This document shows positions 45,513-56,017 of a stretch of 64,000 nucleotides of DNA, piece after piece. Below the pieces are notes generated by a model. The model saw only the letters and a program-made list of their open reading frames with translations. It was not told the origin of the DNA and ran no database searches. The stretch is taken from positions 1-64,000 of the forward strand of contig WJLW01000019.1 of the NCBI GenBank assembly GCA_014728295.1, in the 5' to 3' direction. This stretch comes from Chitinivibrionales bacterium (GTDB lineage Bacteria; Fibrobacterota; Chitinivibrionia; Chitinivibrionales; WJKA01). A program made the translations under genes and the position numbers. Position 1 is the stretch's first letter; every line of letters begins with the position of its first letter.

Positions 45513-46193
45513 ATGCGATTTACCACAGCAGTGATGCTTTGTGCTGCATTTTCGGTATTGCAGGCCCAAACGACGGTAATTGATCCGTCGCAACCGACGC
45601 ACTATTTCTATACACCGGCGCCGTACGTCAACGATCCTTACCACCTTGTAATCGGGCTGCACGAAATATCGTTCAGTCTGCCGGCCCGTCTTCAAGTGCA
45701 GGCGTCGCTGCTCGACAATATTGGGCGTGTCAATCTCGGAGCCAAATTCGGATTGCTTGACAATATGAGTGTCGGGGCGGGACTGGCGCATACGCTGGTT
45801 CATCTGGGGCGAGGAAATCACGGTATTCCGAGCGAAGCCGCGCCACGCCTGGGCGTTTTCTTTGCGTATGGGTTTGTCATGACCACAGCAATGGAAGCCG
45901 CATTTACACTACATACACAGCTTGGGGACCGTGTTTCGGCGGGCATCGATCTGGGCCTGATGGCAAATGTGCATGAAACCTGGTCATTGATCTGGGAGGT
46001 TGGATCGTCAGTTGATTTTGAGGACGAGCTACTCTACCTGAATACCGACGGGGGTATCCGTATCAAGCCGGTCCCACTTCCGTTTCTGTACTTTGACATC
46101 GGCGTTGACCTGGAAGAATTTCCGGTCCAGGAAGGCACGGAACCGACCGTTACGGCGTATATTGATGTGCTTTTCTGCATGAAGGTGAGATAG
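45513..46193 (+). CDS. Exported, probable outer-membrane barrel protein
   Basis: A 226-residue protein with a short signal peptide (MRFTTAVMLCAAFSVLQAQ) and AAGGAAGAGG upstream. The rest alternates polar and hydrophobic residues in strand-sized blocks (VNLGAKFGLLDNMSVGAGLAH, RVSAGIDLGLMANVHETWSL), as in outer-membrane beta-barrels or transporters of unknown type. It lies between an interrupted secreted gene and the chemotaxis receptor. No specific family was identified. Confidence 0.6.
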   Translation: MRFTTAVMLCAAFSVLQAQTTVIDPSQPTHYFYTPAPYVNDPYHLVIGLHEISFSLPARLQVQASLLDNIGRVNLGAKFGLLDNMSVGAGLAHTLVHLGRGNHGIPSEAAPRLGVFFAYGFVMTTAMEAAFTLHTQLGDRVSAGIDLGLMANVHETWSLIWEVGSSVDFEDELLYLNTDGGIRIKPVPLPFLYFDIGVDLEEFPVQEGTEPTVTAYIDVLFCMKVR

Positions 46194-46265
46194 GCGGTAT
46201 GGAGCATCCGGCTGCAAACATGCGCACTCGCCGGGAAATGGACTGCATTCCAATCCCGGAAAAGG

Positions 46266-47447
46266 TCAAGTACTGTATTTGCTGAGCACCTTTTCCAATT
46301 CACTCACCGCTTCTTTGAGCATTTGATTACTTTGCGAAATCTCATCAACGCCCTTCGTCACGCTCTCTGAGGTAGCACTTACCTCCTGGATATTCGTTGC
46401 GACATCACTAATTCCGGTGGATGTTTCCTGAATGTTCTGCGATATTTCTGCAGAAGCATTGCTGGCGTCGCCAAATGATTTGGAAATTTCGTTGACCGTT
46501 GCCGACTGCTCCTCGACGGCGGCTACTATTGTCTGTGAAATCGAGTTTACTTCGTTGATGACTTGCGATATACTCTCGATTGTGTCGATTGATCCCGTTG
46601 AAATTTGCTGCATATTTTCTATCTGCGATGATATCTGGCTTGTTGCCTGGGCGGTTTGTTTTGCCAGCTCTTTCACTTCATTGGCGACGACCGCAAAGCC
46701 TTTACCCGCTTCACCCGCAGAAGCTGCTTCAATAGTTGCATTGAGGGCAAGCAGATTGGTCTGATCGGCAATATCCCTGATAATATCTACAACTTTGCTG
46801 ATTTCATGAGCCGCGTTGCCGAGATTCTGCATCATTTCCTGCGCAGATTTTGCCTGGTTATTGGCTTCGGAAGCAATCTGCGACTCTTTATTGCAGCTTG
46901 CAGCAACTTCATTAAGCGAAGCGCTCATTTCTTCGACTGCCGATGCAACCGTAGATATCGATCCGTTCATCTCCTGCATACCGGCGGAGAGCATATCAAT
47001 TGATGAGGCGGCCTGTTTAGCCGCTGCTGAAACACTCTGAGACTTCTCGGTCGATGATGCAGCCAGAGTTGCGACATTTGTGCTCGCCGATTCCATCTCC
47101 GCCGTACACATAGTGATGCTTTGCGTGCCTTGTGTGGCGCTGTCCAGCAGTTTCTTCATGCTATCGAGAATGGTGTCAATAGCGTGGGCCAGGCGACCGG
47201 TTTCATCCCGTGATGTTAACCCGATTCTTTGCGTCAGGTCGCCCCCCGAAGCACAAAGTGCTTCGGCTCTGGCCACCAGTTTCTGCAAAGGCTCAAACAA
47301 ACGCGACAGCACAATATAGCCCGCAGCCCCGACAACAACCAGCAATCCAGCCCCGGCAATGACACCGGCTACTGAGGCCAGCAAAAAAGCCAGTATTAGT
47401 CCGGCTGCAAAGATCAGAAAAATTTTTGTTTGTAAATTTGTTTTCAT
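46266..47447 (-). CDS. Methyl-accepting chemotaxis protein without periplasmic domain
   Basis: A 393-residue receptor; CAGGAG sits before the ATG at 47447. Two close hydrophobic helices ([39 protein letters not shown]) leave no room for a ligand domain between them. A HAMP domain follows at about 50-105. The signalling hairpin is canonical ([38 protein letters not shown]). Such receptors sense membrane, redox or internal signals rather than a periplasmic ligand. No CheW, CheA or flagellar gene is nearby. Confidence 0.92.
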   Translation of the reverse strand: MKTNLQTKIFLIFAAGLILAFLLASVAGVIAGAGLLVVVGAAGYIVLSRLFEPLQKLVARAEALCASGGDLTQRIGLTSRDETGRLAHAIDTILDSMKKLLDSATQGTQSITMCTAEMESASTNVATLAASSTEKSQSVSAAAKQAASSIDMLSAGMQEMNGSISTVASAVEEMSASLNEVAASCNKESQIASEANNQAKSAQEMMQNLGNAAHEISKVVDIIRDIADQTNLLALNATIEAASAGEAGKGFAVVANEVKELAKQTAQATSQISSQIENMQQISTGSIDTIESISQVINEVNSISQTIVAAVEEQSATVNEISKSFGDASNASAEISQNIQETSTGISDVATNIQEVSATSESVTKGVDEISQSNQMLKEAVSELEKVLSKYST

Positions 47448-47529
47448 TGCATCTGCTCCTGCATCCAATGAAGATGAAGCATGAGGTCACGGCGCACGTT
47501 GCCATGACCTCAACAACGATGTCTTATAA

Positions 47530-48375
47530 TTATGCCCTCGTTACCACGAATTCGCCATACTCGTCTCCGCATTCGATGCCTTTGGTCTGTTGGCAGGTAA
47601 ATGTATGACAACCGGTTTTACCGGTTGGATCATAGTCCCCGCCATAGGCCAGGTCCATGAATGCGGCGGAAACCCCCCGAATCATATAGGCGCTCATGCG
47701 CGGCGCCTTGCCTTTTTCGTATGAATCGGCTTCATAATAGTCGTAGGCGCGTACCACCATTTTTTCACCGGGAACCAGTTCGACAATATCCCATCCGTCA
47801 AAGTCAATCGGAACCATTCCGGCCGACTGGGATGCATCCACCAGAACCGGGATATTTTTCGCATGGGCCAACCTCACTATCTTTCGTACATCGAGCACGG
47901 TGCCGGTTACATTTGAGCAATGATTCACCACGATTAATTGTGTCTTGCGGGTTATTTTGTTGCAGATCGCTTCGGCTTCTACCATGCCAAATTCATCGCA
48001 TCTGACAATAGACAGCGATATGCGGCCTTCCTGCTCCAGCCGCTTCAGCGGTCGCAGAACCGAATTGTGTTCTATCGCAGTGGTTATGACATGCGCGTCG
48101 TGCAACAGCAACCCGTCAATCGCAAGATTGAGCGATTCGGTTGCACCGGAAGTAAATGCGACATTTGCGATGTCGTTTACATTCAGCAGGCGTCCGATCT
48201 CCTCCCGACACCTTCTCATCGGATTTGCTTCCTGGTCCGTGCAGCCCGAGCGATCTTCATGAAAGGGAACAGCATCAGCATACCTCGCAACTGCAGCGCG
48301 GACCCCGGGGGGCTTCGGATAACTGGTTGCCGCATTGTTGAGATAGATCACACTGCCGGCCTTCGCTGAATACAT
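47530..48375 (-). CDS. Chimeric class V aminotransferase fragment with unknown C-terminal domain
   Basis: A 281-residue protein. Residues 1-200 match the N-terminal half of SufS/CsdB-type cysteine desulfurases: YLNNAATSYPKP, AFTSGATESLNLAI, TTAIEHNSVLRPL, VNHCSNVTGT and VDASQSAGMVPIDFDGWDI. In that family the next residues lead to the PLP-binding lysine (GHK). Here the sequence switches after WDI to VELVPGEKMVVRAYDYYEAD and a ~75-residue block ending TGCHTFTCQQTKGIECGDEY, which I do not recognise; it recalls small Cys-containing domains such as TIGR04076. The PLP lysine and active-site cysteine loop are absent, so desulfurase activity is not expected. The frame is uninterrupted. The ribosome site is weak. 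Confidence 0.72.
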   Translation of the reverse strand: MYSAKAGSVIYLNNAATSYPKPPGVRAAVARYADAVPFHEDRSGCTDQEANPMRRCREEIGRLLNVNDIANVAFTSGATESLNLAIDGLLLHDAHVITTAIEHNSVLRPLKRLEQEGRISLSIVRCDEFGMVEAEAICNKITRKTQLIVVNHCSNVTGTVLDVRKIVRLAHAKNIPVLVDASQSAGMVPIDFDGWDIVELVPGEKMVVRAYDYYEADSYEKGKAPRMSAYMIRGVSAAFMDLAYGGDYDPTGKTGCHTFTCQQTKGIECGDEYGEFVVTRA

Positions 48376-48421
48376 TCGAACCCACCCAACACAATCAGGC
48401 GGGGCGCTTGACTCTGCTACA

Positions 48422-49873
48422 TTATTGCGGAGGTTTGTCGATCAGTTTGTAAATGCGCGGCATATAATGCTGCGACAAATGCGAATGAATAAATGTTCTG
48501 CTCGGCGGTCGGCCGCGCAGGTTCCACTGCTTGTTCACCACAATATCAAACCAGGCATCAAGGTAGCACTTAGCTATTTTATCATAATTTTTGCTGTAGG
48601 GCACGACATTATTGCCATTCTGTTTGAGCTGCATATACGAGGTGTAGAATATCGGGGAGATCCATGAATCGGGAAAAAGTACCGAGTGCTTGTTGATGAC
48701 GTCCTGGCGCACGGGAATCATGCCGAACCGCACGCATTCGTCTACCTGAACTTTTTTGCTGGTGATAAACCGTGCCAGCTCATAGGCAAGCCTGGGCTGA
48801 TGTGCACCATCTGCAATGCCCCACCACCAGCCTCCGGTCGTAATTGACTTCCTGCCTTTGCGCCGGCAGGCGCCGTCACTGTAAAGCTCGAAGGAGCATC
48901 CTTGCGGCATGGTTGCAATGCCCATATCTTCGGTATCTTGCAGATATCCTTCGATGTTGTGCTTGCGCGATCCATGCAAAAAGAAGCAATCAATTTGCGT
49001 CATGAATGAGAGGAACGCCGTGTTATCGGCAAATGCCTGCCAGATTTTTTTGCCGTCGTATGCATTTTCCCACATACGCGGATTGTAAATTTTGCAGTAA
49101 GCGTAAAGCGCTTCCCAGAAATAGGTATCAATAACCGGATGGTCTACCATGTTGAAAAATGAATTTTGTGTTCCATTGAGCTGAAACACCCGGTCAATCA
49201 ATCGCTGCGTTGTACCAGAATAGCGCTTTCCGCGGTGGACGATGCGCGGCATGGCAACGCTGTCATACGGGGTGTGCGCCCAGATCCAGCCCAATACGAA
49301 TATATCGTAGTAGTCCCACTTATCGGGATTATTTTCCAGGGCATACCCTCTGGGGAGTCCATATCCGTTTAGCTCCTTGAGCCTGCCTTGCAACGGCTTG
49401 ACGAATTTCTTGAAATTCCTCAGGGCATCCGCTACTTTACTTTTTCGATAGACCATGATCCTGGTTTCGTATTTGCGGGGAACATAGTAATAAACACCCT
49501 CCTTTTTTGCAAACCAGGTCAGTGCATAATCTTTTTCATATTCCTCGATCTCTTCGACGGTTAAGAACGAATTGAGTGGTCGGATCAGGCCGTCGGCAAC
49601 CAGAGGCCACATCTGATCGAAAGGTACTTTGACCAGGCTGACTGCACCTTTGCGGTTATTCAGTTCCACCGGCAACTGATCGAGCGCCCTGACGGATATT
49701 ACCTCAACTTTTGTCCGATAGCGCCGCGCAAATTCTGGAATGACTTCATTTCTGAAAAAAGCTTCCTGTTCGGGGATCATGTGGATCAGAACAGTTACCG
49801 TGTTGTCCGCTGCATGCATGCCAATAGTGACACTCAACAAAAAAATCCATGCGCGGATCCACTTCCGTAGCAT
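48422..49873 (-). CDS. Extracellular solute-binding protein, family 1
   Basis: A 483-residue exported ABC-type binding protein (sugar-binding family). A signal peptide (WIFLLSVTIGMHAAD) precedes the ligand domain. TVLIHMIPEQEAFFRNEVIPEF and VLGWIWAHTPYDS, plus GWWWGIADGAHQPRLAYELARFI near the end, are typical of the fold. No lipobox is seen. It is followed downstream by the aminotransferase chimera but no permease or ATPase gene is adjacent, so it either works with a transporter elsewhere or acts as a soluble sensor. Confidence 0.84.
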   Translation of the reverse strand: MLRKWIRAWIFLLSVTIGMHAADNTVTVLIHMIPEQEAFFRNEVIPEFARRYRTKVEVISVRALDQLPVELNNRKGAVSLVKVPFDQMWPLVADGLIRPLNSFLTVEEIEEYEKDYALTWFAKKEGVYYYVPRKYETRIMVYRKSKVADALRNFKKFVKPLQGRLKELNGYGLPRGYALENNPDKWDYYDIFVLGWIWAHTPYDSVAMPRIVHRGKRYSGTTQRLIDRVFQLNGTQNSFFNMVDHPVIDTYFWEALYAYCKIYNPRMWENAYDGKKIWQAFADNTAFLSFMTQIDCFFLHGSRKHNIEGYLQDTEDMGIATMPQGCSFELYSDGACRRKGRKSITTGGWWWGIADGAHQPRLAYELARFITSKKVQVDECVRFGMIPVRQDVINKHSVLFPDSWISPIFYTSYMQLKQNGNNVVPYSKNYDKIAKCYLDAWFDIVVNKQWNLRGRPPSRTFIHSHLSQHYMPRIYKLIDKPPQ

Positions 49874-50000
49874 ACCGGCTCCATGTCGATGATTAGCGGC
49901 AATTGACTAGTCTACAATTATACCATGACGCAGCGCGTTGTGAAGTGCCGCCTGCCGGGGGAAATGCAATCGGCATATCGGCCGGGAAGGGAAGCGTATC

Positions 50001-51101
50001 TCAGGTAATTAAATCGAGGAGCTTTTCGATATTGACATGCTCATTATACAACTCAATCACTCGATTGATTTTATTTTGATCATTGGGCCTGGTTTTAACG
50101 ATAAGCTTGCCGGTTTTTGTCGCAGCCGTAAAGGTATCGTCTTCCACCAGCACAACCGGCAGCCCGGTCTTTTTGAGCAGCTTCATAATATTGCCGTGCG
50201 GAATCATACCGCAGGTAAGCACAATGCCCCCGATTGAACCTTCGTGCGAAGCAGTGTCCGGGCTGGTGGCGCTCGATATCGCGGCCAGAATAATTTCATC
50301 TCGGTTACCGGGTGTAATCAGCAGCGTCCTGCCGGTAAAGTAGTCGAGAATATCGTGCGGGGGCAGCGCGCCGATAACCATCTTTTCGATTACGTTTTCG
50401 AGTGAGTGTTCTCCAGAAATGAGCTTGCCTTCGAGACCAGTCAGAATCTGACTCATGCAGGGATAGGTCAATTCATCGTCATGCGGAATGCAGCCTAGCA
50501 AGGGAATACCCAGACGCTCCAGCCCCGCGCCGGCAACGTTCTTGATCTTGTCAAGCTTGTCGGTCCTGACTTTATTAAGAATTGCGCCCACGACCTCCAC
50601 GCCCTTTTCGTTGAACAGGGCCTTGTTCAATATTATTTCATCGATCGGCTGACCGATACCGCCTCCCGCAATTATCAGCACCTTGACATCAAGCAGGCGT
50701 GCAACCGCAGCATTGGAGAAATCAACAACCGAACCGACTCCTGCGTGCCCGGTGCCTTCGATGAGCATGAAATCCTTGCCGCGTGCAAGGCGCTCGAATG
50801 CTTCGAGAATCTGCCGCTCAATGGCCGAGGGGTCGGGTTTTTCTATATATTTCTGCGTATATCCGGAGGGAAGGGTGATCGGACTCATATCGGGAAGCGC
50901 ATCCTCGAGGTGAAAATGGTGTTGCATCAGTACAGAATCTTTATCCGCTTTGACCCCGTTCACCGTAAGGTACATCTGTCCTACCGGCTTCATATATCCC
51001 ACGACCGGGAATTGACGCTTGAGAGCAGAATATATCCCCAGGGATGAGGTCGTTTTTCCGACATTGACTTGTGTCGCTGCTAAAAAGAGCTTTTTTTTCA
51101 T
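50001..51101 (-). CDS. Phosphotransacetylase N-terminal-like ATPase (BioD-like/DRTGG)
   Basis: A 366-residue protein with an N-terminal BioD-like P-loop domain ([15 protein letters not shown]) and a C-terminal DRTGG-type domain ([33 protein letters not shown]). This matches the N-terminal regulatory part of long phosphotransacetylases and related stand-alone proteins, without the acyltransferase domain. The ATG overlaps the sdhB stop by four bases (ATGA), so it belongs to the succinate/fumarate operon. A role in sensing acetyl-CoA or ATP status is plausible, but no direct evidence is in the sequence. Confidence 0.83.
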   Translation of the reverse strand: MKKKLFLAATQVNVGKTTSSLGIYSALKRQFPVVGYMKPVGQMYLTVNGVKADKDSVLMQHHFHLEDALPDMSPITLPSGYTQKYIEKPDPSAIERQILEAFERLARGKDFMLIEGTGHAGVGSVVDFSNAAVARLLDVKVLIIAGGGIGQPIDEIILNKALFNEKGVEVVGAILNKVRTDKLDKIKNVAGAGLERLGIPLLGCIPHDDELTYPCMSQILTGLEGKLISGEHSLENVIEKMVIGALPPHDILDYFTGRTLLITPGNRDEIILAAISSATSPDTASHEGSIGGIVLTCGMIPHGNIMKLLKKTGLPVVLVEDDTFTAATKTGKLIVKTRPNDQNKINRVIELYNEHVNIEKLLDLIT

Positions 51102-51874
51102 TTCGTGGGAACCTGTTTCTCTGAAGAGGCGATATTGGCAACCAGGTAATCCCGGTTGAGTCGCGCGATGTTTTCAACGGATATTTCTTTGGGACAGGCG
51201 GCTTCGCATTCGTAATGATTGGAGCAATTGCCAAATCCTTCGGCATCCATCTGCCGAACCATGGCGAGCGCCCGCTTTTTGCGTTCAGGCTGCCCCTGAG
51301 GCAGGAGACTGAGATGAGAAGCCTTTGCCGCCACAAAGAGCATGGCTGATCGGTTGGGACAGGCTGCAACACAAGCTCCGCATCCGATGCACTGGGCGGC
51401 ATCCATCGATTTTTCCACTTTGTCTTTTTCAACCGGCAATGCATTGCCGTCGGGCGCGCTGCCGACTCTGGCGGTTATAAAGCCGCCGGCCTGCATTATG
51501 CGGTCGAATGCATCCCGCTTGACAACCAGATCTTTGACAACCGGGAATGCCGCCGATCGAAACGGTTCCACGACAATCGTATCGCCATCTTTGAACTTGC
51601 GCATGTGAAGCTGGCAGGTCGTCGTGCCGCGCTCGGGACCATGCGGCTCACCGTTAATAACCAGATCACAGGAGCCGCAAATACCTTCCCGGCAGTCGTG
51701 CTCAAATGCAATCGGCTCCCTGCCGTCCTCGATCAGATTGTTGTTGACCTGGTCGAGCATTTCCAGAAAAGAGGCATTAGTCGAAATGTCAACATCGATA
51801 GACTGAAAATATCCTTTTGTCTGCGCATTTTTCCGGCGCCAGACTTTGAGTTTCAAGTGTATCGTTTGAGCCAT
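51098..51874 (-). CDS. sdhB: Succinate dehydrogenase/fumarate reductase iron-sulfur subunit
   Basis: A 258-residue subunit carrying electrons between the flavin and the membrane hemes. The [2Fe-2S] cysteines are in [17 protein letters not shown] with a later Cys in TTTCQLHM. The ferredoxin-like half has [13 protein letters not shown] and the second group CEAACPKE. Together they fit the 2Fe-2S, 4Fe-4S and 3Fe-4S clusters of the family. It overlaps both neighbours, sdhA upstream and the ATPase gene downstream, so translation is coupled. Confidence 0.96.
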   Translation of the reverse strand: MAQTIHLKLKVWRRKNAQTKGYFQSIDVDISTNASFLEMLDQVNNNLIEDGREPIAFEHDCREGICGSCDLVINGEPHGPERGTTTCQLHMRKFKDGDTIVVEPFRSAAFPVVKDLVVKRDAFDRIMQAGGFITARVGSAPDGNALPVEKDKVEKSMDAAQCIGCGACVAACPNRSAMLFVAAKASHLSLLPQGQPERKKRALAMVRQMDAEGFGNCSNHYECEAACPKEISVENIARLNRDYLVANIASSEKQVPTK

Positions 51875-53787
51875 TATTTATAGCTCCTTTGTGTCAAGGT
51901 AACATTTTCAAAGGATAAATTTTCTTTGTGCAAATCCGGCGGTTTTCCAACACCGGTAAATTCCCAGCAGGCAACATGCGCCTGGCCTTCATCGTCACGC
52001 CTGGCTTCTCCCTCCTCGGTCTGGCTCTCTTCCCGCAGGTGACAGCCACAAGACTCGGTACGGTTTAGTGCATCGTGTACCATCACTTCCGCAAATTCCA
52101 TGAAGTCGGCAACCCGACTGGCCTCTTCGAGTGTCTGATTATAATCGTTGTGATCGCCGGGAATAGCTACATTATGCCAGAACTCTTCGCGCACTCCGGG
52201 TATTTTTTCCAGTGCCTGCTTGAGTCCCTGAGCATTGCGGGCCATGCCGACATGTTCCCACATGATAGCGCCTAGTTTGCGATGCAATTTTGAAGGCGGA
52301 ACCGACCCTTTAACATTCATGAGCTGCTCGGTCCGCCGCCGCACCCCTGCTTCTGCTTCTTTAAAGGCGTTATCTTGGGGGTGATTGACGCCCGGCTTGA
52401 TGCTTGAGAGATATCCGCCAATCGTATAAGGTAGTATGAAATATCCATCGGCCAGCCCCTGCATCAAAGCAGAGGCCCCCAGACGATTGGCCCCGTGGTC
52501 TGAAAAATTTGCTTCCCCGATAGCGAACAGTCCTTTGAGATTGCTCATGAGGTTGTAGTCAACCCAGAGACCACCCATTGTATAGTGGCTTGCTGGATAA
52601 ATTTTCATCGGCGTTTTGTAGGGATTTTCGGCAACGATCTTTTCGTACATATGAAAAAGATTGCCGTACTTCTCGCGCACCGCATCTTCACCCATGCGAT
52701 TGAGCGCATCCGAAAAGTCAAGATATACGGCCAGGCCGGACTGACCGACGCCCAACCCTTCATCGCAAACGCTTTTGGCATTGCGGGAGGCGACATCGCG
52801 CGGCACCAGATTGCCGAATGCGGGATAGCGCTCTTCGAGATAATAGTAACGTTCGTCCCGGGGTATTTGTTCGGGTGGACGCGTATCGCCTTTCTTGCGA
52901 GGTACCCACACCCGGCCGTCGTTGCGCAGTGATTCGGACATCAGCGTAAGCTTGGACTGCACGTCATCCTGTACCGGCAGACAGGTTGGATGAATCTGGG
53001 TAAAGCAGGGATTGGCAAATAGTGCGCCGCGCTTGTGGCAGCGCCAGGTTGCCGATACATTGCAGGCAGCGGCATTTGTTGACAGATAAAACACTCTCCC
53101 GTAGCCGCCGGTGGCAACAACCACGGCATCGGCATCGTGACGTTCGAGGTGTCCGTCAAGCAGGTCACGAATGATAATACCCCGGGCAGCTTTGTCGTGT
53201 ACGACAAGATCAAGCATTTCATTACGGGTATGCAAGGTTACCTTTCCGGCTGCAACTTGTCTCATCATGGCGCAATAGGCGCCCAGCAGCAACTGCTGCC
53301 CGGTCTGTCCCCGTGCGTAAAATGTACGCGAGACCTGTGCACCGCCAAAAGAGCGATTGGCCAGCAAGCCGCCGTATTCGCGTGCGAAGGGGACCCCGAG
53401 CGCAACGCACTGGTCGATGATGTTGTTGCTCACCTCGGCCAGGCGATACACGTTTGCTTCGCGTGAGCGATAGTCGCCACCTTTAATAGTATCGTAAAAA
53501 AGCCGGTAAATGCTGTCGCCGTCATTCTGGTAATTCTTGGCGGCGTTGATGCCGCCCTGCGCTGCAATACTGTGCGCCCGTCGCGGTGAGTCGTGAAAGG
53601 TAAACGCATGAACATTATAACCCATCTCTGCCAGACTAGCCGCAGCCGAAGCTCCTGCCAATCCGGTCCCCACGACGATGATTTTATACGTGCGCTTATT
53701 GGCCGGGCTGACCAGTTTCATATCAAACTTGTACTGCTCCCACTTCTTTTCGAGTGGACCGTCAGGAATATGTGATTCTAATTTCAT
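51874..53787 (-). CDS. sdhA: Succinate dehydrogenase/fumarate reductase flavoprotein subunit
   Basis: A 637-residue FAD subunit, the length usual for the Bacteroidetes/Chlorobi/epsilon-type enzyme. The FAD motif [20 protein letters not shown] is near residue 38. [11 protein letters not shown] carries the covalent-FAD-type region, and HPTC, RDERYYY and [12 protein letters not shown] follow in the expected order. It catalyses succinate oxidation or fumarate reduction; direction cannot be told from sequence. It sits 92 bp downstream of sdhC and overlaps sdhB by one base. Confidence 0.96.
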   Translation of the reverse strand: MKLESHIPDGPLEKKWEQYKFDMKLVSPANKRTYKIIVVGTGLAGASAAASLAEMGYNVHAFTFHDSPRRAHSIAAQGGINAAKNYQNDGDSIYRLFYDTIKGGDYRSREANVYRLAEVSNNIIDQCVALGVPFAREYGGLLANRSFGGAQVSRTFYARGQTGQQLLLGAYCAMMRQVAAGKVTLHTRNEMLDLVVHDKAARGIIIRDLLDGHLERHDADAVVVATGGYGRVFYLSTNAAACNVSATWRCHKRGALFANPCFTQIHPTCLPVQDDVQSKLTLMSESLRNDGRVWVPRKKGDTRPPEQIPRDERYYYLEERYPAFGNLVPRDVASRNAKSVCDEGLGVGQSGLAVYLDFSDALNRMGEDAVREKYGNLFHMYEKIVAENPYKTPMKIYPASHYTMGGLWVDYNLMSNLKGLFAIGEANFSDHGANRLGASALMQGLADGYFILPYTIGGYLSSIKPGVNHPQDNAFKEAEAGVRRRTEQLMNVKGSVPPSKLHRKLGAIMWEHVGMARNAQGLKQALEKIPGVREEFWHNVAIPGDHNDYNQTLEEASRVADFMEFAEVMVHDALNRTESCGCHLREESQTEEGEARRDDEGQAHVACWEFTGVGKPPDLHKENLSFENVTLTQRSYK

Positions 53788-53878
53788 ACTGATTCAACTC
53801 CGTCGTTTGTGGGAGTACGAGGGGGCAAAAATGCCAGGCTTTCTTAAGTACGACGTACAAACTCGGGCTCCCTCGTCT

Positions 53879-54559
53879 TCAAGCCGACTGCAAATAAGAC
53901 CAGATTGCGATAAATTCGAATCCGGCGCCGATGACAAGTGCGTATACATACGAGATAACCTTGACGGTTGGGGTGTATCGGGGATGATTCATGCCCAGAC
54001 TCTGGAGCGAACTCTGCACACCATGTGCCAGATGGAAACCAACAAAAATCATACTTAGGCAGTAAAAGCCAACATACCAGGGATTGGCGAATGAGGCGAT
54101 CACGACGCTGTATTTATCAAGCATGTGGACGCCATTGTAAACAACTTCGTCAAACGATTCGCCGACCCCAAACCTGAAATGAGGAACATGAATAATTAAA
54201 AACAAAAGCAGCCACACACCGGTAAAGGCCATCGTCGACGAGAAAAGCGTCTTGGCGCGACCGGGATTTCCCCCAACATACGAAGCGCCGTGCGCTTTGC
54301 GATTGTCAAGGCTGACTTTGATTCCGAAAAGGCTGTGCAGGACAAAGGCAAAAAGCAATAGTGCTTCCGTCGGATAGATTAGCTCCTTGAGCGTTTCCAG
54401 GAGCAGGTGTGAATATGAATTGAATCTTTGCGGACCGGCAAGCAGGCCGAAGTTGCCAAGCAGATGCACGGCAAGAAAGAAATACAAAAAGACGCCGCTG
54501 ATTCCCATCAATTGTTTTTGACCGATGGATGAGGTTACATAAGCACGTAGCCATTTCAT
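53879..54559 (-). CDS. sdhC: Succinate dehydrogenase cytochrome b558 subunit
   Basis: A 226-residue membrane anchor with five hydrophobic segments. Conserved histidines in AVHLLGNFG, FVLHSLFGIKV, IIHVPHFRFG and FHLAHGVQ fit the axial ligands of the two hemes in the b558 family. Such single-subunit di-heme anchors occur in Bacteroidetes, Chlorobi, Fibrobacter and Bacillus, in contrast to the SdhC/SdhD pair of Escherichia coli. First gene of the sdhC-sdhA-sdhB-ATPase operon. Confidence 0.93.
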   Translation of the reverse strand: MKWLRAYVTSSIGQKQLMGISGVFLYFFLAVHLLGNFGLLAGPQRFNSYSHLLLETLKELIYPTEALLLFAFVLHSLFGIKVSLDNRKAHGASYVGGNPGRAKTLFSSTMAFTGVWLLLFLIIHVPHFRFGVGESFDEVVYNGVHMLDKYSVVIASFANPWYVGFYCLSMIFVGFHLAHGVQSSLQSLGMNHPRYTPTVKVISYVYALVIGAGFEFIAIWSYLQSA

Positions 54560-54604
54560 TGAAGAGCTCCCTCTGCATGGGACGAATAGCTTTGTTTGAA
54601 AGTG

Positions 54605-56017
54605 TCAGCCAGCCTGTTCCTCCTCGAATCTCTGCGCGTTTTTAATATGCTTTTTCATCTCTTGCGGATGAATGCCGTATTTGCGAAAAAGCCTCTGAAA
54701 GGATGATCGATGCATGCCGGCGCTTCCGGCGGCATGCGTAACGTTCCCTTTATTTTCAAGCAATTGATGCATGAGATAGGAATGCTCGAAGTGTGCAACA
54801 GCAACCTGTTTGGCATCATTGAAAGACTTGTCGATGCACGCAGCGGCGTTTGTCACTGGTGACGGCGCTGCATTAAGGATAAAGGCAGGCACATCCGTAT
54901 GCCTGATCAGTGAACTTCTGCAGATACTGGCCGCATGGTAAAGGATATGCTCTAATTGGGCAACATTTCCGGGCCATGCACAGCGGGAGAGGCGAGAGGA
55001 CGCGGCCGAATCGATCTTGACCTTTGTACCGCGAGATTCATTAAATCGTTGCAAAAACAGCCTGATCAGCGGATCGATGTCTTCTTGTCTTTGACTGAGC
55101 GGAAGGATATCAAGGTGAATCGACCGCAATCTGAACATAAGGTCTTTGCGAAACATTCCATGCCTGACCCACGCGTCCGGATCATGCTCCGTGGCCATGA
55201 TAATTCTCATGGTTGGTTCTTTGTCACCAGACTGCATTCGCAGCAATTCAAGCAGCGCAGTTTGGGTTTTGAGCGGTATTTCGGCCAACTCTTCAATGAA
55301 GAGAGTTCCTGCCTGCGACAGGTTTATCACCTTCGATGCGTTGTTGCCACCATTTGCCTTTGGAAATAAGAGTGCATGCAACTCATCCGGAGCATGTCGC
55401 CCTCTGGCAACTGTCAGAAACGGCTCCTTGTGTCGCTTGCTTTGATTATGAATGGTCCTCGCAATGAGGCATTTTCCCGAACCGGGCGGACCTGAAATCA
55501 ACACCGGCATCGTAAGCCCGGACGCCTTTCGGACGGTGCCGATTGCTTCTGCTATACACCTACTGGCTCCGGTAAGCGGCGGTACGACCGAAGCGCCGGA
55601 GGCAAGAGTTGATAGGCCGGCAATGCAATATTGATGTTTCTTGAGGAGTAATGCTCTTTTGATGGCAGGAAAGATTGCATTTTCCCTGAATGGTTTATAC
55701 ACACATTCGAAAGCGCCTTCGTCAAACAACTTTTCGGCCAGCGACATATTTGCATAGTCGGTATAAATGATCACTATTGTATCGTCTGCACGTGTATTGA
55801 TAGCGTCCCGAAACGTCTCTGCATTGAATTGTTCGATTGAAGGATCGAGCATGACGGCATCAAACGGGCGTTGTGCAAGTTGATCGAGGCCTGCATGAAT
55901 ATTGTCACAGGCAACCAGCTCTATGCCGTGCCCGGCCAGCAGCTCGGCGCATTGTGTATGCAACGCGCCCTCGCCGTCAATCAGCAGGATGGAATGGTTG
56001 ATCATTGATTTTACCAT
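54605..56017 (-). CDS. NtrC-like response regulator lacking GAFTGA
   Basis: A 470-residue protein with receiver, AAA+ and Fis-type helix domains. Phospho-acceptor Asp58 (AVMLDPS) and Lys108 (YKPF) are kept. Walker A is GPPGSGK (176-182), Walker B ends IEE in place of the usual LDE, and the GAFTGA loop that grips sigma-54 is missing: LLFPKANGGNNASKV replaces LFGheKGAFTGA. The arginine-finger region (FRKDLMFRL) and the Fis-like helix (NVTHAAGSAGMHRSSFQRLF) remain. It is therefore unlikely to activate sigma-54 and may act as a sigma-70 regulator, as TyrR and some HupR-type proteins do. No kinase gene is beside it. Start at 56017 is tentative. Confidence 0.82.
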   Translation of the reverse strand: MVKSMINHSILLIDGEGALHTQCAELLAGHGIELVACDNIHAGLDQLAQRPFDAVMLDPSIEQFNAETFRDAINTRADDTIVIIYTDYANMSLAEKLFDEGAFECVYKPFRENAIFPAIKRALLLKKHQYCIAGLSTLASGASVVPPLTGASRCIAEAIGTVRKASGLTMPVLISGPPGSGKCLIARTIHNQSKRHKEPFLTVARGRHAPDELHALLFPKANGGNNASKVINLSQAGTLFIEELAEIPLKTQTALLELLRMQSGDKEPTMRIIMATEHDPDAWVRHGMFRKDLMFRLRSIHLDILPLSQRQEDIDPLIRLFLQRFNESRGTKVKIDSAASSRLSRCAWPGNVAQLEHILYHAASICRSSLIRHTDVPAFILNAAPSPVTNAAACIDKSFNDAKQVAVAHFEHSYLMHQLLENKGNVTHAAGSAGMHRSSFQRLFRKYGIHPQEMKKHIKNAQRFEEEQAG

